A stretch of DNA of 64,000 nt from NCBI RefSeq assembly GCF_005160265.1, contig NZ_CP039865.1, positions 892,828 to 956,827 on the forward strand. Direction: 5' to 3'. A program made the position numbers and the translations under genes. Positions 44,653 to 52,148 of the stretch are shown in pieces. The notes beneath the pieces were generated by a model, which searched no databases, had not been told where the DNA came from, and was given only the letters and a program-made list of their open reading frames with translations. The stretch comes from Phreatobacter aquaticus. GTDB lineage: Bacteria; Pseudomonadota; Alphaproteobacteria; Rhizobiales; Phreatobacteraceae. Numbering within the stretch: the stretch's first letter is position 1; each line of letters starts with the position of its first letter.

Positions 44653-44826
44653 TCAGGCTCGCCGTATGAATCCTGCGATCGCCGAGATGACGAACAGGAC
44701 GATAGCGACCCAGAACAGCATCTGTGCGCCACTCATCGCGGTTCCGGCCACGCCGCCAAATCCAAGAAAGGCTGCCACGAGAGCAACGATCAGAAAAATG
44801 ACGGCCCAATGCAGAAGGCTACCCAT
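44653..44826 (-). CDS. DUF1328 (YtjA-like) small membrane protein
   Basis: 57 residues with two helices: [20 protein letters not shown] and then [20 protein letters not shown], ending FIRRA. This matches the DUF1328/YtjA family of stress-associated small membrane proteins. AAGGAG lies 8 bases before ATG 44826. A second family member is at 51499-51666. A near-consensus EcfG promoter (44905-44929) is upstream. Confidence 0.88.
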   Translation of the reverse strand: MGSLLHWAVIFLIVALVAAFLGFGGVAGTAMSGAQMLFWVAIVLFVISAIAGFIRRA

Positions 44827-44904
44827 CACTCTCTCCTTATGTTCATTTGCGATGTTGATGTCGAAACCGCATCAATCTTGCGGCGCCTGTTTGACATCGA
44901 CATC

Positions 44905-44929
44905 TACGCATCGCCCGCGTGTTTGTTCC
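44905..44929 (-). promoter_or_regulatory. Probable EcfG promoter (GGAAC-N16-CGTA)
   Basis: On the minus strand GGAAC (44929-44925) and CGTA (44908-44905) are separated by 16 bases. One mismatch to the CGTT -10 element. It is 78 bases upstream of the DUF1328 gene in the right direction. Confidence 0.5.
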
Positions 44930-44955
44930 CGGCCCGCCCGAGGCCAACTCGCTGA

Positions 44956-45174
44956 TCAGCCGGAAAGGCTGTAGCGCTTGCGTGGCTTGGGGGGCGCACC
45001 GCGCACGAGAGCGTCCTTCCCCGTTTCGGGGCTGTCAGCGAAATTGCCCGGGCCGGCGAGGTCGCCCTGTTCCCGGTCCTCGCCCTGATTGCCGCGAGAG
45101 GTTCCGCCGCGCTTGTTCGGCTCGTCGCGCCCCACCGCTCCTGGCGGGCCTCCGGGAAATGGATTGTTGGCCAT
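44956..45174 (-). CDS. Small hydrophilic, probably disordered protein
   Basis: 72 residues, MANNPFPGGPPGAVGRDEPN onward, rich in Gly, Pro, Arg and Asp with no hydrophobic core, ending ALVRGAPPKPRKRYSLSG. No family recognised. GGAGGAGG immediately upstream of ATG 45174 makes a very strong ribosome site, and a GGAAA-N16-CGTT site lies about 60 bases upstream. Composition is like that of small desiccation/osmotic-stress proteins, which fits the setting but is inference. Confidence 0.7.
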   Translation of the reverse strand: MANNPFPGGPPGAVGRDEPNKRGGTSRGNQGEDREQGDLAGPGNFADSPETGKDALVRGAPPKPRKRYSLSG

Positions 45175-45232
45175 GGTTGCCTCCTCCGCTCGCGCTGGAT
45201 AGCGCCCGGGAGCCGGGTGCATCTGGAACCTC

Positions 45233-45257
45233 AACGTTCGGGGCCGCTGGTATTTCC
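45233..45257 (-). promoter_or_regulatory. Probable EcfG promoter (GGAAA-N16-CGTT)
   Basis: Minus-strand GGAAA (45257-45253), 16 bases, CGTT (45236-45233). One mismatch in the -35 element. Faces the 72-residue gene ending at 44956. It pairs back-to-back with the exact site at 45293-45317. Confidence 0.55.
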
Positions 45258-45292
45258 AGATGAGCACGATAATTTTCTCTTGCCCGCAGCCT

Positions 45293-45317
45293 GGAACCAA
45301 TCGCACGGTGCGGCGTT
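45293..45317 (+). promoter_or_regulatory. EcfG promoter (GGAAC-N16-CGTT)
   Basis: Exact match: GGAAC at 45293-45297, 16 bases, CGTT at 45314-45317. Oriented toward the HWE histidine kinase gene, whose start is 161 bases downstream. Shows that the kinase is likely a member of the regulon it may control. Confidence 0.75.
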
Positions 45318-45478
45318 TTCGGGGTTGGCGTGCGAGACGGTCGCGATCGTTCGACAGCCGTGATTCCCATCAGGGCAGCAGCCATCGACATGACACAGCC
45401 GACATTTCAAGACGCGGCAGGCGACGACATCTTTCCCCTGTGCTCGCCATCTCTTTTCGCTCGCGTCGAGGACAGGCC

Positions 45479-46471
45479 ATGATCACCTCGTCCAAGGCCG
45501 CGCTCGACTATCAGGCTCTGCTCGCCTCGATCGTCAGTTCCTCCGCCGATGCGATCGTCAGCAAGGACCTCAACGGCATCATCACCTCCTGGAATACCGC
45601 GGCTGAGGCAATTTTCGGCTATGCGGCGGAAGAGATCGTTGGGCAACAGGTCACCGTGTTGATCCCGCCCGACCGGCTCTCCGAGGAAGAAGCCATCCTC
45701 AACACCATCAAGCGCGGCAGCCGCGTGAACACGTTCCGGACGATCCGCCTGCGCAAGGACGGCGCACCCGTCCACATCTCGGCGACGATCTCGCCGATTT
45801 TCGACGCCGCCGGAAACATCATCGGCGCCTCCAAGATTGCCCGCGATGTCACCGAGTGGCAGCGCAACGAAGACATCCGCACCATGCTGATGCGCGAGGT
45901 CGTGCACCGGTCGAAGAACATGCTGGCGCTGGTCGAGGCGATCGTCCGCCAGACGGTCCGCCGCTCCTCGCCCCAGGATTTTGCCAAGCGGCTCTCGGCG
46001 CGGCTTCAGTCGATGGCGGCGAGCCAGGATCTGCTGGTCCAGGAGAATTGGGCCGGCGTGCCGATCAAGACGCTGGTGAAGAACCAGCTCGCCTATGTCG
46101 ATGATCTCGCGGGATCGCGGATCGTCTCGAGCGGCCCCGATCTGCTGTTATCCCCGGTTGGCGCACAGGCCCTTGGAATGGCGCTCCACGAATTGTCGAC
46201 CAATGCCTTGATCTTCGGTGCGCTCTCCACCGAACACGGACAGGTCGACCTGCGCTGGAATGTGGGGACCGGCGACACACCCCGTTTCACCATCAGCTGG
46301 CAGGAAACGGGCGGGCCGCCGGTGACTGAACCGACAGAATTCGGCTTCGGCCAGGTCGTGCTGATCCGCATGACCGAAGCAACCCTTCACGGCAAGGTCA
46401 CTTATGCCTTCACCGCCGAGGGCGTCACCTGGCGGCTGGACACCCCACTGGACGCGGTCCGCGCGGCCTGA
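45479..46471 (+). CDS. PAS-domain HWE-family sensor histidine kinase
   Basis: 330 residues, no membrane segment, so cytosolic. The PAS domain (about 10-125) reads LLASIVSSSADAIVSKDLNG, WNTAAEAIFGYAAEEIVGQ and GASKIARDVTEWQRNE. The kinase core has the HWE/HisKA_2 phospho-acceptor in REVVHRSKNMLALVEAIVRQ, the N-box HELSTNALIFGALS and a late GFGQVVLIRM glycine region. HWE/HisKA_2 kinases commonly phosphorylate PhyR, and phyR lies 5 kb away. An exact EcfG promoter lies upstream. ATG 45479 with GAGGACAGG; the longer reading is unsupported. Confidence 0.9.
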   Translation: MITSSKAALDYQALLASIVSSSADAIVSKDLNGIITSWNTAAEAIFGYAAEEIVGQQVTVLIPPDRLSEEEAILNTIKRGSRVNTFRTIRLRKDGAPVHISATISPIFDAAGNIIGASKIARDVTEWQRNEDIRTMLMREVVHRSKNMLALVEAIVRQTVRRSSPQDFAKRLSARLQSMAASQDLLVQENWAGVPIKTLVKNQLAYVDDLAGSRIVSSGPDLLLSPVGAQALGMALHELSTNALIFGALSTEHGQVDLRWNVGTGDTPRFTISWQETGGPPVTEPTEFGFGQVVLIRMTEATLHGKVTYAFTAEGVTWRLDTPLDAVRAA

Positions 46472-46474
46472 CGC

Positions 46475-46729
46475 TCAGGGCGCCGACGCCTTGACCTTAC
46501 CGGTCGAACGGACCGGCTTGCCGACCTTGGTCGGCGCTGACACCGCCGAGACCGGGTCGCTGGCAGGAAACGAGGCCTCAAGAGCTCGTGTCAGTTCGGC
46601 GTCCTCCTTGGCGTTCGCCTCGGTCTTGGGCATGATCGGTCCCGGCCCGGCGATGGCCTCGTCGAACTCCTTAGTGCCCTCGCTCTGCAGCTTGTCGGCT
46701 TCGCGGCTCGCCTTGGTGTGGATGGTCAT
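46475..46729 (-). CDS. Small hypothetical protein with FPASDP motif
   Basis: 84 residues, hydrophilic: MTIHTKASREADKLQSEGTK, then ELTRALEASFPASDPVSAVS and a basic tail GKPVRSTGKVKASAP. The ALExSFPASDPxS motif recurs in small alphaproteobacterial proteins of unknown role. GGGAG precedes ATG 46729. An exact EcfG promoter (46754-46779) lies 24 bases upstream, so it is probably a general stress gene. Confidence 0.78.
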   Translation of the reverse strand: MTIHTKASREADKLQSEGTKEFDEAIAGPGPIMPKTEANAKEDAELTRALEASFPASDPVSAVSAPTKVGKPVRSTGKVKASAP

Positions 46730-46753
46730 GACAATCTCCCGTTGCCAAGGGCA

Positions 46754-46779
46754 AACGCGGGCACCTGTCGTTCGGTTCC
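46754..46779 (-). promoter_or_regulatory. EcfG promoter (GGAAC-N17-CGTT)
   Basis: Minus-strand GGAAC (46779-46775), 17 bases, CGTT (46757-46754). Exact match; 24 bases before the start of the 84-residue gene at 46729. Confidence 0.75.
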
Positions 46780-46805
46780 CTTGCCGCCCGATCCCACATG
46801 ACAAA

Positions 46806-46830
46806 GGGTGCGAGCCAATGGCTCGCACCC
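46806..46830 (-). terminator. Perfect hairpin, probable terminator of the PRC-barrel gene
   Basis: GGGTGCGAGCC and GGCTCGCACCC pair over 11 bases with a 3-base loop. On the minus strand it is followed by only a short TTTGT run. It lies 61 bases beyond the PRC-barrel stop and before the next promoter. Confidence 0.5.
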
Positions 46831-46890
46831 TCCACGACAGTGCCGAAGGTGGGGGACAATCCGGCGCCGACGATTGGCCGGCGCGGCGTG

Positions 46891-47286
46891 TCACATCATG
46901 TAGGGACCGGCGCCGTAATAATCGAAAACGCTCTTGCCGTACTTGCGGTCGCTCCAGTCGGGCTCGCCGTCCGCGCGATAGCTCGGCGCATTCTCCAGCC
47001 GTTCGCGGGTCAGCGGCACGACATAGCCACCGCGCTCGGAATCGTACTTCAGCGTGCTCCACGGCAGCGGATGATACTGCTCGCCGATGCCCAGGAAGCC
47101 GCCGAACGACATCACGGCATAGACGACCTTGCCGGAGATCTTGTCGAGGATGACGTCATGGATCTCGCCAAGATGCTCGCCGGCGCTGTTGTACACTTCG
47201 GTCCCGACCACCTTGTCAGCCGCGATGATCGTCGTGTGACCCGAACCGGTGGCCGAGCCGGCAGTTCCCGTAGTCTGATTGTGCAT
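46891..47286 (-). CDS. PRC-barrel domain protein
   Basis: 131 residues. A Thr/Gly-rich lead (NQTTGTAGSATGSGHTTI) is followed by the PRC-barrel: IIAADKVVGTEVYNSAGEHL, GEIHDVILDKISGKVVYAVM, then HPLPWSTLKYDSERGGYVV. The C-terminus has SYRADGEPDWSDRKYGKSVF and a tyrosine-rich end. Such proteins are frequent in rhizobial general stress regulons. AGGAGG is at the right distance from ATG 47286 and an exact EcfG promoter lies 49 bases upstream. Confidence 0.88.
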   Translation of the reverse strand: MHNQTTGTAGSATGSGHTTIIAADKVVGTEVYNSAGEHLGEIHDVILDKISGKVVYAVMSFGGFLGIGEQYHPLPWSTLKYDSERGGYVVPLTRERLENAPSYRADGEPDWSDRKYGKSVFDYYGAGPYMM

Positions 47287-47335
47287 GATGTCCTCCTGTG
47301 ATGGCTGGGACGCCCTGCGGCGCCGATACAGGACC

Positions 47336-47361
47336 AACGTGCCCGGTCGGAACATTGTTCC
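47336..47361 (-). promoter_or_regulatory. EcfG promoter (GGAAC-N17-CGTT)
   Basis: Minus-strand GGAAC (47361-47357), 17 bases, CGTT (47339-47336). Exact match, reads into the PRC-barrel gene. It is back-to-back with the exact site at 47401-47425, 39 bases away. Confidence 0.78.
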
Positions 47362-47400
47362 AGCGCACATCAGATCGGCGGCATGGCTTCCCGCTGCACT

Positions 47401-47425
47401 GGAACGAAAGACGCACCGCAGCGTT
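47401..47425 (+). promoter_or_regulatory. EcfG promoter (GGAAC-N16-CGTT)
   Basis: GGAAC at 47401-47405, 16 bases, CGTT at 47422-47425. Exact match, 55 bases before the ABC transporter start. Confidence 0.75.
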
Positions 47426-47480
47426 GTGAAATCCGGGCCTGCCTCTCGGTCCGTTTTGACCCTCGACAAACCGGTGCTTC

Positions 47481-49289
47481 ATGACCTCTTCCGACGACTC
47501 CGTCCCGGAGACCGCTCCGGCTCGCGCTCGCGCGCGCGAATTCTTCCGTGTCGCACTCGGCTTCTGGACAGGTGAGACCCGCCTGCGGGCATGGATCCTC
47601 ACCGGCCTCGTACTCACGCTCGCCGGACTGCAGATCATCGCGCAGGTCGGACTGAACGCGTGGCAGCGCATGTTTTTCGATGCCCTTGAGCAGAAGTCAG
47701 TGCCGGCCGTCATGGCAGCGGTCGGCTGGGTGCCCCTCGCCGTCGGCTTCTCGGCCGTCACGCTGTCCGGCCTGGTGATCGCGCGGATGGTGCTGCAGGC
47801 GCGCTGGCGCGAATGGCTGACGCGCCATCTTGTCGGCTGGTGGATTGCCGATCAGCGCTATTACCGGCTCGGCTTCGTCGCCGAGGAGCAGACCGCACCG
47901 GAATTCCGCATCGCCGAGGATGTCCGGCTGGCGATCGAACCGCTGGTCGAATTCCTGCTGGGTCTGATCACCGCGACCATCACCGCGCTCACCTTCGCGG
48001 CCATCCTCTGGCAGGTCGCGGGATCGTTGCCTGTCACCATCGGCGGGGCGACCTACGAAATCCCCTTCTACATGGCGCTGGCCGCAATCCTCTATGCCGT
48101 CGTCGCATCCCTTGCCGCCTATGTCACTGGCCGGCCGCTGGTGAAGAAGATCTCGCACAAGAACGAGATGGAGGCCCAGTTCCGCGCCGAGATGACGCGG
48201 CTCCGCGAGAACGCCGAGAGTATCGCGCTGATCGGCGGCGACAGCGACGAACGCGCATCGGTCTACGAAAATTACGGCAACGTCCTGAAAGCCTGGATCA
48301 GCGTCATCCGTCAGCAGGGCGTGATCGCCATGGTGATGAACACCAACGGCGCCCTGTTCCCCATCATCCCGCTTCTGCTGGTCGCGCCGAAATACCTGTC
48401 CGGCGACCTGACGCTCGGCGGTGTGATGCAGGTGGCCGCTGCCTTCAGTGCCGTTCAGGCCGCACTCATCTGGTTCGTCGACAACTTCGTCCGCCTGGCC
48501 GAATGGTATGCCTCGCTGACCCGCGTCGACGAACTGGTCGAAGCGATGGAGGATCTCGACATCGGCACGATCATGGAGGGCGAAACCCAGATCGAGCTCG
48601 GCGAGAGCCCGGATGACGCCATCCATATCGACAACCTGTCGCTTGCCCATCGCAACGGTCGGGTGGTCATCGCCGATGCGTCGGTCATCATCAAGGCTGG
48701 CGAAAAGGTCCTGATCACCGGCGAGAGCGGCACCGGAAAGAGCACGCTGATCCGCGCCCTTGCCGGGCTGTGGCCCTGGGGCTCCGGCTCGATCAAGGTG
48801 CCCGCCAACCGCAAGATCGCCTTCGTGCCGCAGAAACCCTACATCCCGATGGGCACGCTGCATGCGGCCCTCGTCTATCCCGAGGCCGACGCGAAGGTGG
48901 ACGCGGCCATAGTCCTCGGCGCACTCAACCGTTGCGGGCTCGAATATCTCGCAAAACGCCTCGACGACGAGGATCAGTGGGACAAGACCCTGTCGGGCGG
49001 CGAGCGCCAGCGCGTGGCCTTCGCCCGCCTCCTTATCCAGAAGCCCGACATCATCATTCTCGATGAGGCCACGTCGGCTCTCGATGAGGGCAGTCAGGAC
49101 AAGCTGCTGACCCTCCTGAATGAGGAACTGAAGGAATCGACCGTTGTCAGCGTCGGTCATCGCGCCGGCCTCGAGGCCTTCCATACCCGCAAGATCGAGC
49201 TGGAACGCCGCCCTGCCGGCGCCCGGATGACGTCGGTCTCGATCGGCCATTCGCTTTGGCGCCTACTGGGGATCGACGCCGCCCGCTAG
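47481..49289 (+). CDS. BacA/SbmA-like ABC transporter (fused permease-ATPase)
   Basis: 602 residues. The permease half has six helices in the SbmA_BacA/ABC_membrane_2 arrangement, with FFDALEQKSVPAV in the first loop and YYRLGFVAEEQTAPEFRIAE, then AEWYASLTRVDELVEAMEDL at the junction. The ATPase half carries Walker A GESGTGKST, signature LSGGERQRVAFARLL, Walker B IIILDEATSALD and switch His in SVGHR. Relatives (BclA, YddA) import peptides or very long acyl chains in rhizobia. Substrate here unknown. ATG 47481; an exact EcfG promoter precedes it. Confidence 0.9.
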   Translation: MTSSDDSVPETAPARARAREFFRVALGFWTGETRLRAWILTGLVLTLAGLQIIAQVGLNAWQRMFFDALEQKSVPAVMAAVGWVPLAVGFSAVTLSGLVIARMVLQARWREWLTRHLVGWWIADQRYYRLGFVAEEQTAPEFRIAEDVRLAIEPLVEFLLGLITATITALTFAAILWQVAGSLPVTIGGATYEIPFYMALAAILYAVVASLAAYVTGRPLVKKISHKNEMEAQFRAEMTRLRENAESIALIGGDSDERASVYENYGNVLKAWISVIRQQGVIAMVMNTNGALFPIIPLLLVAPKYLSGDLTLGGVMQVAAAFSAVQAALIWFVDNFVRLAEWYASLTRVDELVEAMEDLDIGTIMEGETQIELGESPDDAIHIDNLSLAHRNGRVVIADASVIIKAGEKVLITGESGTGKSTLIRALAGLWPWGSGSIKVPANRKIAFVPQKPYIPMGTLHAALVYPEADAKVDAAIVLGALNRCGLEYLAKRLDDEDQWDKTLSGGERQRVAFARLLIQKPDIIILDEATSALDEGSQDKLLTLLNEELKESTVVSVGHRAGLEAFHTRKIELERRPAGARMTSVSIGHSLWRLLGIDAAR

Positions 49290-49311
49290 ACGATCGGTCA
49301 CGGGCCGCACC

Positions 49312-49336
49312 GGAACCTTGCGGCCCGCGCTCTGTT
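49312..49336 (+). promoter_or_regulatory. Possible EcfG promoter (GGAAC-N16-TGTT)
   Basis: GGAAC at 49312-49316, 16 bases, TGTT at 49333-49336; first base of the -10 differs. It is 33 bases before the 77-residue gene. Confidence 0.45.
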
Positions 49337-49369
49337 GATGCTCCAGATGGTCACATCCTGGAGCCAGAC

Positions 49370-49603
49370 ATGTCGATAAAGTCGCGCCTGATCCTGCCGA
49401 CACTGATGTTCACGGCCGCCATGCTGGCGGTGCTCGCCACCTGCTTCCTCAGCCTGGCGCTGCAGCCCTCCAGCCGCTTCGCGCCCGACGAGCGCGTCGG
49501 AGCCGCCGGCCCGAACACCGTGCTTGCCATCAATACACGCGCCGCCACCGAGACGCTCGACTTCGCCCTTCCGGCCAGAGCCGACCGCAACACTGATCGC
49601 TGA
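49370..49603 (+). CDS. Small single-pass membrane or secreted hypothetical protein
   Basis: 77 residues. A signal-anchor helix (LILPTLMFTAAMLAVLATCF, residues 7-26) is followed by a polar tail (SSRFAPDERVGAAGPNTVLA). No family is recognised. It starts at ATG 49370, with CTGGAG 10 bases upstream, and precedes a bidirectional terminator shared with ecfG. A near-consensus EcfG site lies just upstream. Confidence 0.65.
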   Translation: MSIKSRLILPTLMFTAAMLAVLATCFLSLALQPSSRFAPDERVGAAGPNTVLAINTRAATETLDFALPARADRNTDR

Positions 49604-49609
49604 ACCGAC

Positions 49610-49644
49610 GAAGCCGCCCCGGTTGCCCAGGGCGGCTTCTCTCT
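49610..49644. terminator. Bidirectional terminator between the 77-residue gene and ecfG
   Basis: GAAGCCGCCC and GGGCGGCTTC form a 10-pair stem around a 10-base loop, followed by TCTCT. It lies between two convergent stops (49603 and 49664). Confidence 0.75.
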
Positions 49645-49663
49645 AGGCGGCGAGTGGGGGGAC

Positions 49664-50221
49664 TCAGCCGCCCGAGGCTACGGGTGTGCGCTGCAGGGCA
49701 GCGGTGGTCTTGCGATCCGGCCCGTATTCATTCGCACCATCGATCGACAGGATCTCGGCGAGCTTGGCGCGGGCACGATTGACGCGGCTCTTCACCGTGC
49801 CGACCGCGATGCCACAGATATCGGCCGTCTCCTCGTAGGAGAGGCCGCTGGCCCCGACCATGATCAGCGCTTCGCGCTGCTCCTCGGGAAGCGTGGCGAG
49901 TGCCTTCCGGAAGTCGGCGAGGTCGAGATGGCTCTCCTGCGAACCATGGGTCGCCAGCCGCTCGGTATAGGTGCCCTCGCTGTCCTGAATCTCGCGGCCG
50001 CGCTTGCGGTAGAGCGAGAAATAGGTGTTGCGCAGGATGGTGAAGAGCCAGGCCCTGAGACTGGTGCCGGGCGTGAACTTGTCGACATTCGACCAGGCTT
50101 TCAGGAGCGTGTCCTGGACGAGGTCATCGGCCAGTTGCATCGATCCCGACAGCGAGGTTGCGAAGGCGCGAAGATTCGGAATTTCCGCAATCAGACCGTC
50201 CCTGAACGTGTCACCGCTCAT
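49664..50221 (-). CDS. ecfG: General stress ECF sigma factor EcfG
   Basis: 185 residues, ECF15 type. Region 2: LADDLVQDTLLKAWSNVDKF and FTILRNTYFSLYRKRGRE. Region 4: ALATLPEEQREALIMVGASG then TADICGIAVGTVKSRVNRAR. It is released from NepR when PhyR is phosphorylated, and recognises GGAAC-N16/17-CGTT-type promoters. Its ATG 50221 overlaps the nepR 3'-end by 11 bases, giving coupled synthesis of sigma and anti-sigma. Transcribed from an exact copy of its own promoter at 50477-50501. Confidence 0.95.
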   Translation of the reverse strand: MSGDTFRDGLIAEIPNLRAFATSLSGSMQLADDLVQDTLLKAWSNVDKFTPGTSLRAWLFTILRNTYFSLYRKRGREIQDSEGTYTERLATHGSQESHLDLADFRKALATLPEEQREALIMVGASGLSYEETADICGIAVGTVKSRVNRARAKLAEILSIDGANEYGPDRKTTAALQRTPVASGG

Positions 50222-50426
50222 CGGCTTGGCCCTTTGCCTGTTCCTGGCGTTCCTTCGCCTCGAGTTGGGCAAGAAGAACCAGAAACTTGTCGGGGATCGG
50301 TGCCTTGATCAGGTCGTCGTAATGCGCCTTGAGCGAGCGACCGATCATGTCCTGAATGCGCTGGTCAAGAACTGGCTCGAAGACCTCAGGTTCAGACTTG
50401 CGATCTTCGTCTTCTGGATTCATCAT
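50211..50426 (-). CDS. nepR: Anti-sigma factor NepR
   Basis: 71 residues, hydrophilic and helical. The conserved core reads QRIQDMIGRSLKAHYDDLIK followed by APIPDKFLVLLAQLEAKE, matching NepR anti-sigma factors that sequester EcfG and are removed by PhyR. ATG 50426 has GAGG 5 bases upstream; an ATG at 50456 (10 residues longer) lacks a ribosome site and would leave a leader of only about 14 bases after the predicted transcription start. Confidence 0.93.
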   Translation of the reverse strand: MMNPEDEDRKSEPEVFEPVLDQRIQDMIGRSLKAHYDDLIKAPIPDKFLVLLAQLEAKERQEQAKGQADER

Positions 50427-50476
50427 CTGCGCCTCGACACCTTTCGATGCGGTCATACACACCGAACCGCGATAAG

Positions 50477-50501
50477 AACGCCAGGTTTCGGCAAAGGTTC
50501 C
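50477..50501 (-). promoter_or_regulatory. EcfG promoter of nepR-ecfG (GGAAC-N16-CGTT)
   Basis: Minus-strand GGAAC (50501-50497), 16 bases, CGTT (50480-50477). Exact match, 51 bases before the nepR start. Indicates positive autoregulation of the sigma factor. Confidence 0.85.
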
Positions 50502-50580
50502 ACGAAAATTCAAAAATATATCGCTTGCCAAGCGAGGGGCCTGAATGGTTGCCTGCGGCCATCCCATGGAGGCTCTTCGC

Positions 50581-51366
50581 ATGTCCATCGCACAGGAAAT
50601 TTCACCGCATCTTCCGTATCTTAGGCGGTTTGCCAGGACGCTGAGCGGCACGCAGGCCAGCGGCGACGCCTATGTCATGGCGACGCTGGAAGCGCTCATC
50701 GAGGCGCCCTCGATCTTCGAGAAGCAGCTCGGCGAGCGCATCGCGCTGTATCGGATTTTCATCAAGCTCTGGTTGTCTGTGTCCGTCAACACGGAGACGC
50801 GCGGCGAGCGGAGCTTTGCCGAACGCAATCTCGATGCGCTCACGCCGCAATCGCGCCAGGCCTTCCTCCTGCGCACTGTCGAGGGCTTCTCGCTCACCGA
50901 GGTCGCAACCATCATGAACTGCACCTCCGCGGAGGCCATGGATCTCCTGAACGCTGCCGGCCGTGAAATCGCCGAACAGGTTGCAACCGACGTCGTCATC
51001 ATCGAGGACGAGCCGATCATCGCGCTCGATATCGAGACCATGGTGCAGGAGCTCGGTCATCGCGTGGCGGGCATCGCCTCCACCCACAAGGAAGCCGTCG
51101 CCCTGGTCACCGCCAAGCGGCCAGGCCTGGTGCTGGCCGACATCCAGCTCGCCGATGGCAGCTCCGGCCTCGATGCGGTGAACGAGATCCTGCGCACGAT
51201 CTCCGTGCCGGTGATCTTCATCACGGCCTATCCCGAGCGCCTGCTGACCGGCGACCGGCCGGAGCCGACGTTCCTGATCACCAAGCCCTTCCAGCCCGAT
51301 GCGGTGAAGGCTGCCATCAGCCAGGCCCTGTTCTTCGATAGGCGGGCCGGACAGGCTGCTGCGTGA
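50581..51366 (+). CDS. phyR: General stress response anti-anti-sigma regulator PhyR
   Basis: 261 residues with the distinctive layout: N-terminal sigma-like domain (about 1-135; LEALIEAPSIFEKQLGERIA, NLDALTPQSRQAFLLRTVEG) and C-terminal receiver (about 140-255; VVIIEDEPIIALDIETMV, phospho-Asp in LVLADIQLADGSSGLD, the FITAYPERL motif, and LITKPFQPDAVKAA). Phosphorylated PhyR binds NepR and frees EcfG. GGAGG 8 bases before ATG 50581 fixes the start. Divergent from nepR-ecfG. No exact EcfG site is seen facing it. Confidence 0.97.
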   Translation: MSIAQEISPHLPYLRRFARTLSGTQASGDAYVMATLEALIEAPSIFEKQLGERIALYRIFIKLWLSVSVNTETRGERSFAERNLDALTPQSRQAFLLRTVEGFSLTEVATIMNCTSAEAMDLLNAAGREIAEQVATDVVIIEDEPIIALDIETMVQELGHRVAGIASTHKEAVALVTAKRPGLVLADIQLADGSSGLDAVNEILRTISVPVIFITAYPERLLTGDRPEPTFLITKPFQPDAVKAAISQALFFDRRAGQAAA

Positions 51367-51415
51367 GGCAACAGCCCGTCGCCTTGCGGCGACCGATCAT
51401 TGGCCGATAAACGAG

Positions 51416-51448
51416 AAAGCCCGGGAGGAAAACCTCCCGGGCTTTTTC
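51416..51448. terminator. Bidirectional terminator after phyR
   Basis: AAAGCCCGGGAGG and CCTCCCGGGCTTT form a 13-pair stem with AAAA loop and T run (A run on the left), so it can also end the DUF1328 message from the other side. Confidence 0.92.
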
Positions 51449-51498
51449 AATGCCGAACTGCAGCTCGGCGGCAGGATGGCGAAGGTTTGCGCCCGCCG

Positions 51499-51666
51499 CT
51501 AGTCCCGCAGGCGCGCCACGCCCGCCATGGCCGACAGTCCGAAGCCGACCAGCGCGACGACAAACACAAGCTGGGTCGTGGCGAGGGTTGCGCCGACAAT
51601 GCCGCCGAACCCCAGAATGGCGGTCAGCAGGACAACGATGAGACAAGCAATCGCAAGACTGATCAT
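51499..51666 (-). CDS. DUF1328-like small membrane protein, second copy
   Basis: 55 residues with two helices: ISLAIACLIVVLLTAILGF then GGIVGATLATTQLVFVVALV, ending GVARLRD. Same family as the gene at 44653-44826, with GFGG in the same place. TGGAG lies 8 bases upstream of ATG 51666. No clear EcfG site was found within 60 bases; the two copies flank the phyR-nepR-ecfG core. Confidence 0.8.
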   Translation of the reverse strand: MISLAIACLIVVLLTAILGFGGIVGATLATTQLVFVVALVGFGLSAMAGVARLRD

Positions 51667-51748
51667 GTCGATCTCCAGCAGGAACGGTCACAGCGTCCAC
51701 GTGTGACGTCAGCGGCAAAGGGCGCGCTGCCGCGCCCCCTGACCTTGC

Positions 51749-52147
51749 TTACCTCCGCAACTCACGCCCGATCATCGCGGCAAGCAGCATGACGCCGCCG
51801 AGAGCCGCGACCTTGATTCCGGGCTTCGACATCACCGCGGTGATCGCGACCGGAGCAACGGCCAAAGCGGTCTCCGCCATCGCGTTCGGACGCCGCGGGC
51901 GCGATTGCAGAAAGGCGGCGACTGCGAAGACCAGCATCGCCACGACCATCAGGCCGAAGGCAATCACGAGGCTGGCCATGACGGCATCGTAGCGCACCGA
52001 CAGCACGACATGGAGCGCGGCCAAGCCAAACCCGATCCCAGCCATCACAGTCAGGGCAGCGAGCAGGTAGAGGCCATGGATCAGCAGACTTCTCCTCACG
52101 GAGACGCCGGCTTCAGCGAAGGCGAGTGCGCCCAGAGCCCGCAACAT
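51749..52147 (-). CDS. Phage-holin-3-like (DUF1469-type) membrane protein
   Basis: 132 residues. Two strong helices (about 23-50 LLIHGLYLLAALTVMAGIGF and 58-85 ASLVIAFGLMVVAMLVFAVA) plus a third near the end (VAALGGVMLLAAMIG). Pattern fits the holin-superfamily proteins that neighbour DUF883 genes in many bacteria and are not phage lysis proteins. It begins one base after the DUF883 stop, so both are expressed from the 52540-52564 promoter. Confidence 0.7.
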   Translation of the reverse strand: MLRALGALAFAEAGVSVRRSLLIHGLYLLAALTVMAGIGFGLAALHVVLSVRYDAVMASLVIAFGLMVVAMLVFAVAAFLQSRPRRPNAMAETALAVAPVAITAVMSKPGIKVAALGGVMLLAAMIGRELRR

Positions 52148-52148
52148 G

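Noticed and set aside
51749-52147. Holin-like gene as evidence of a prophage.
   Set aside because: It is coupled to a DUF883 gene in the stress island, and no phage structural, lysis or integrase gene is present nearby.
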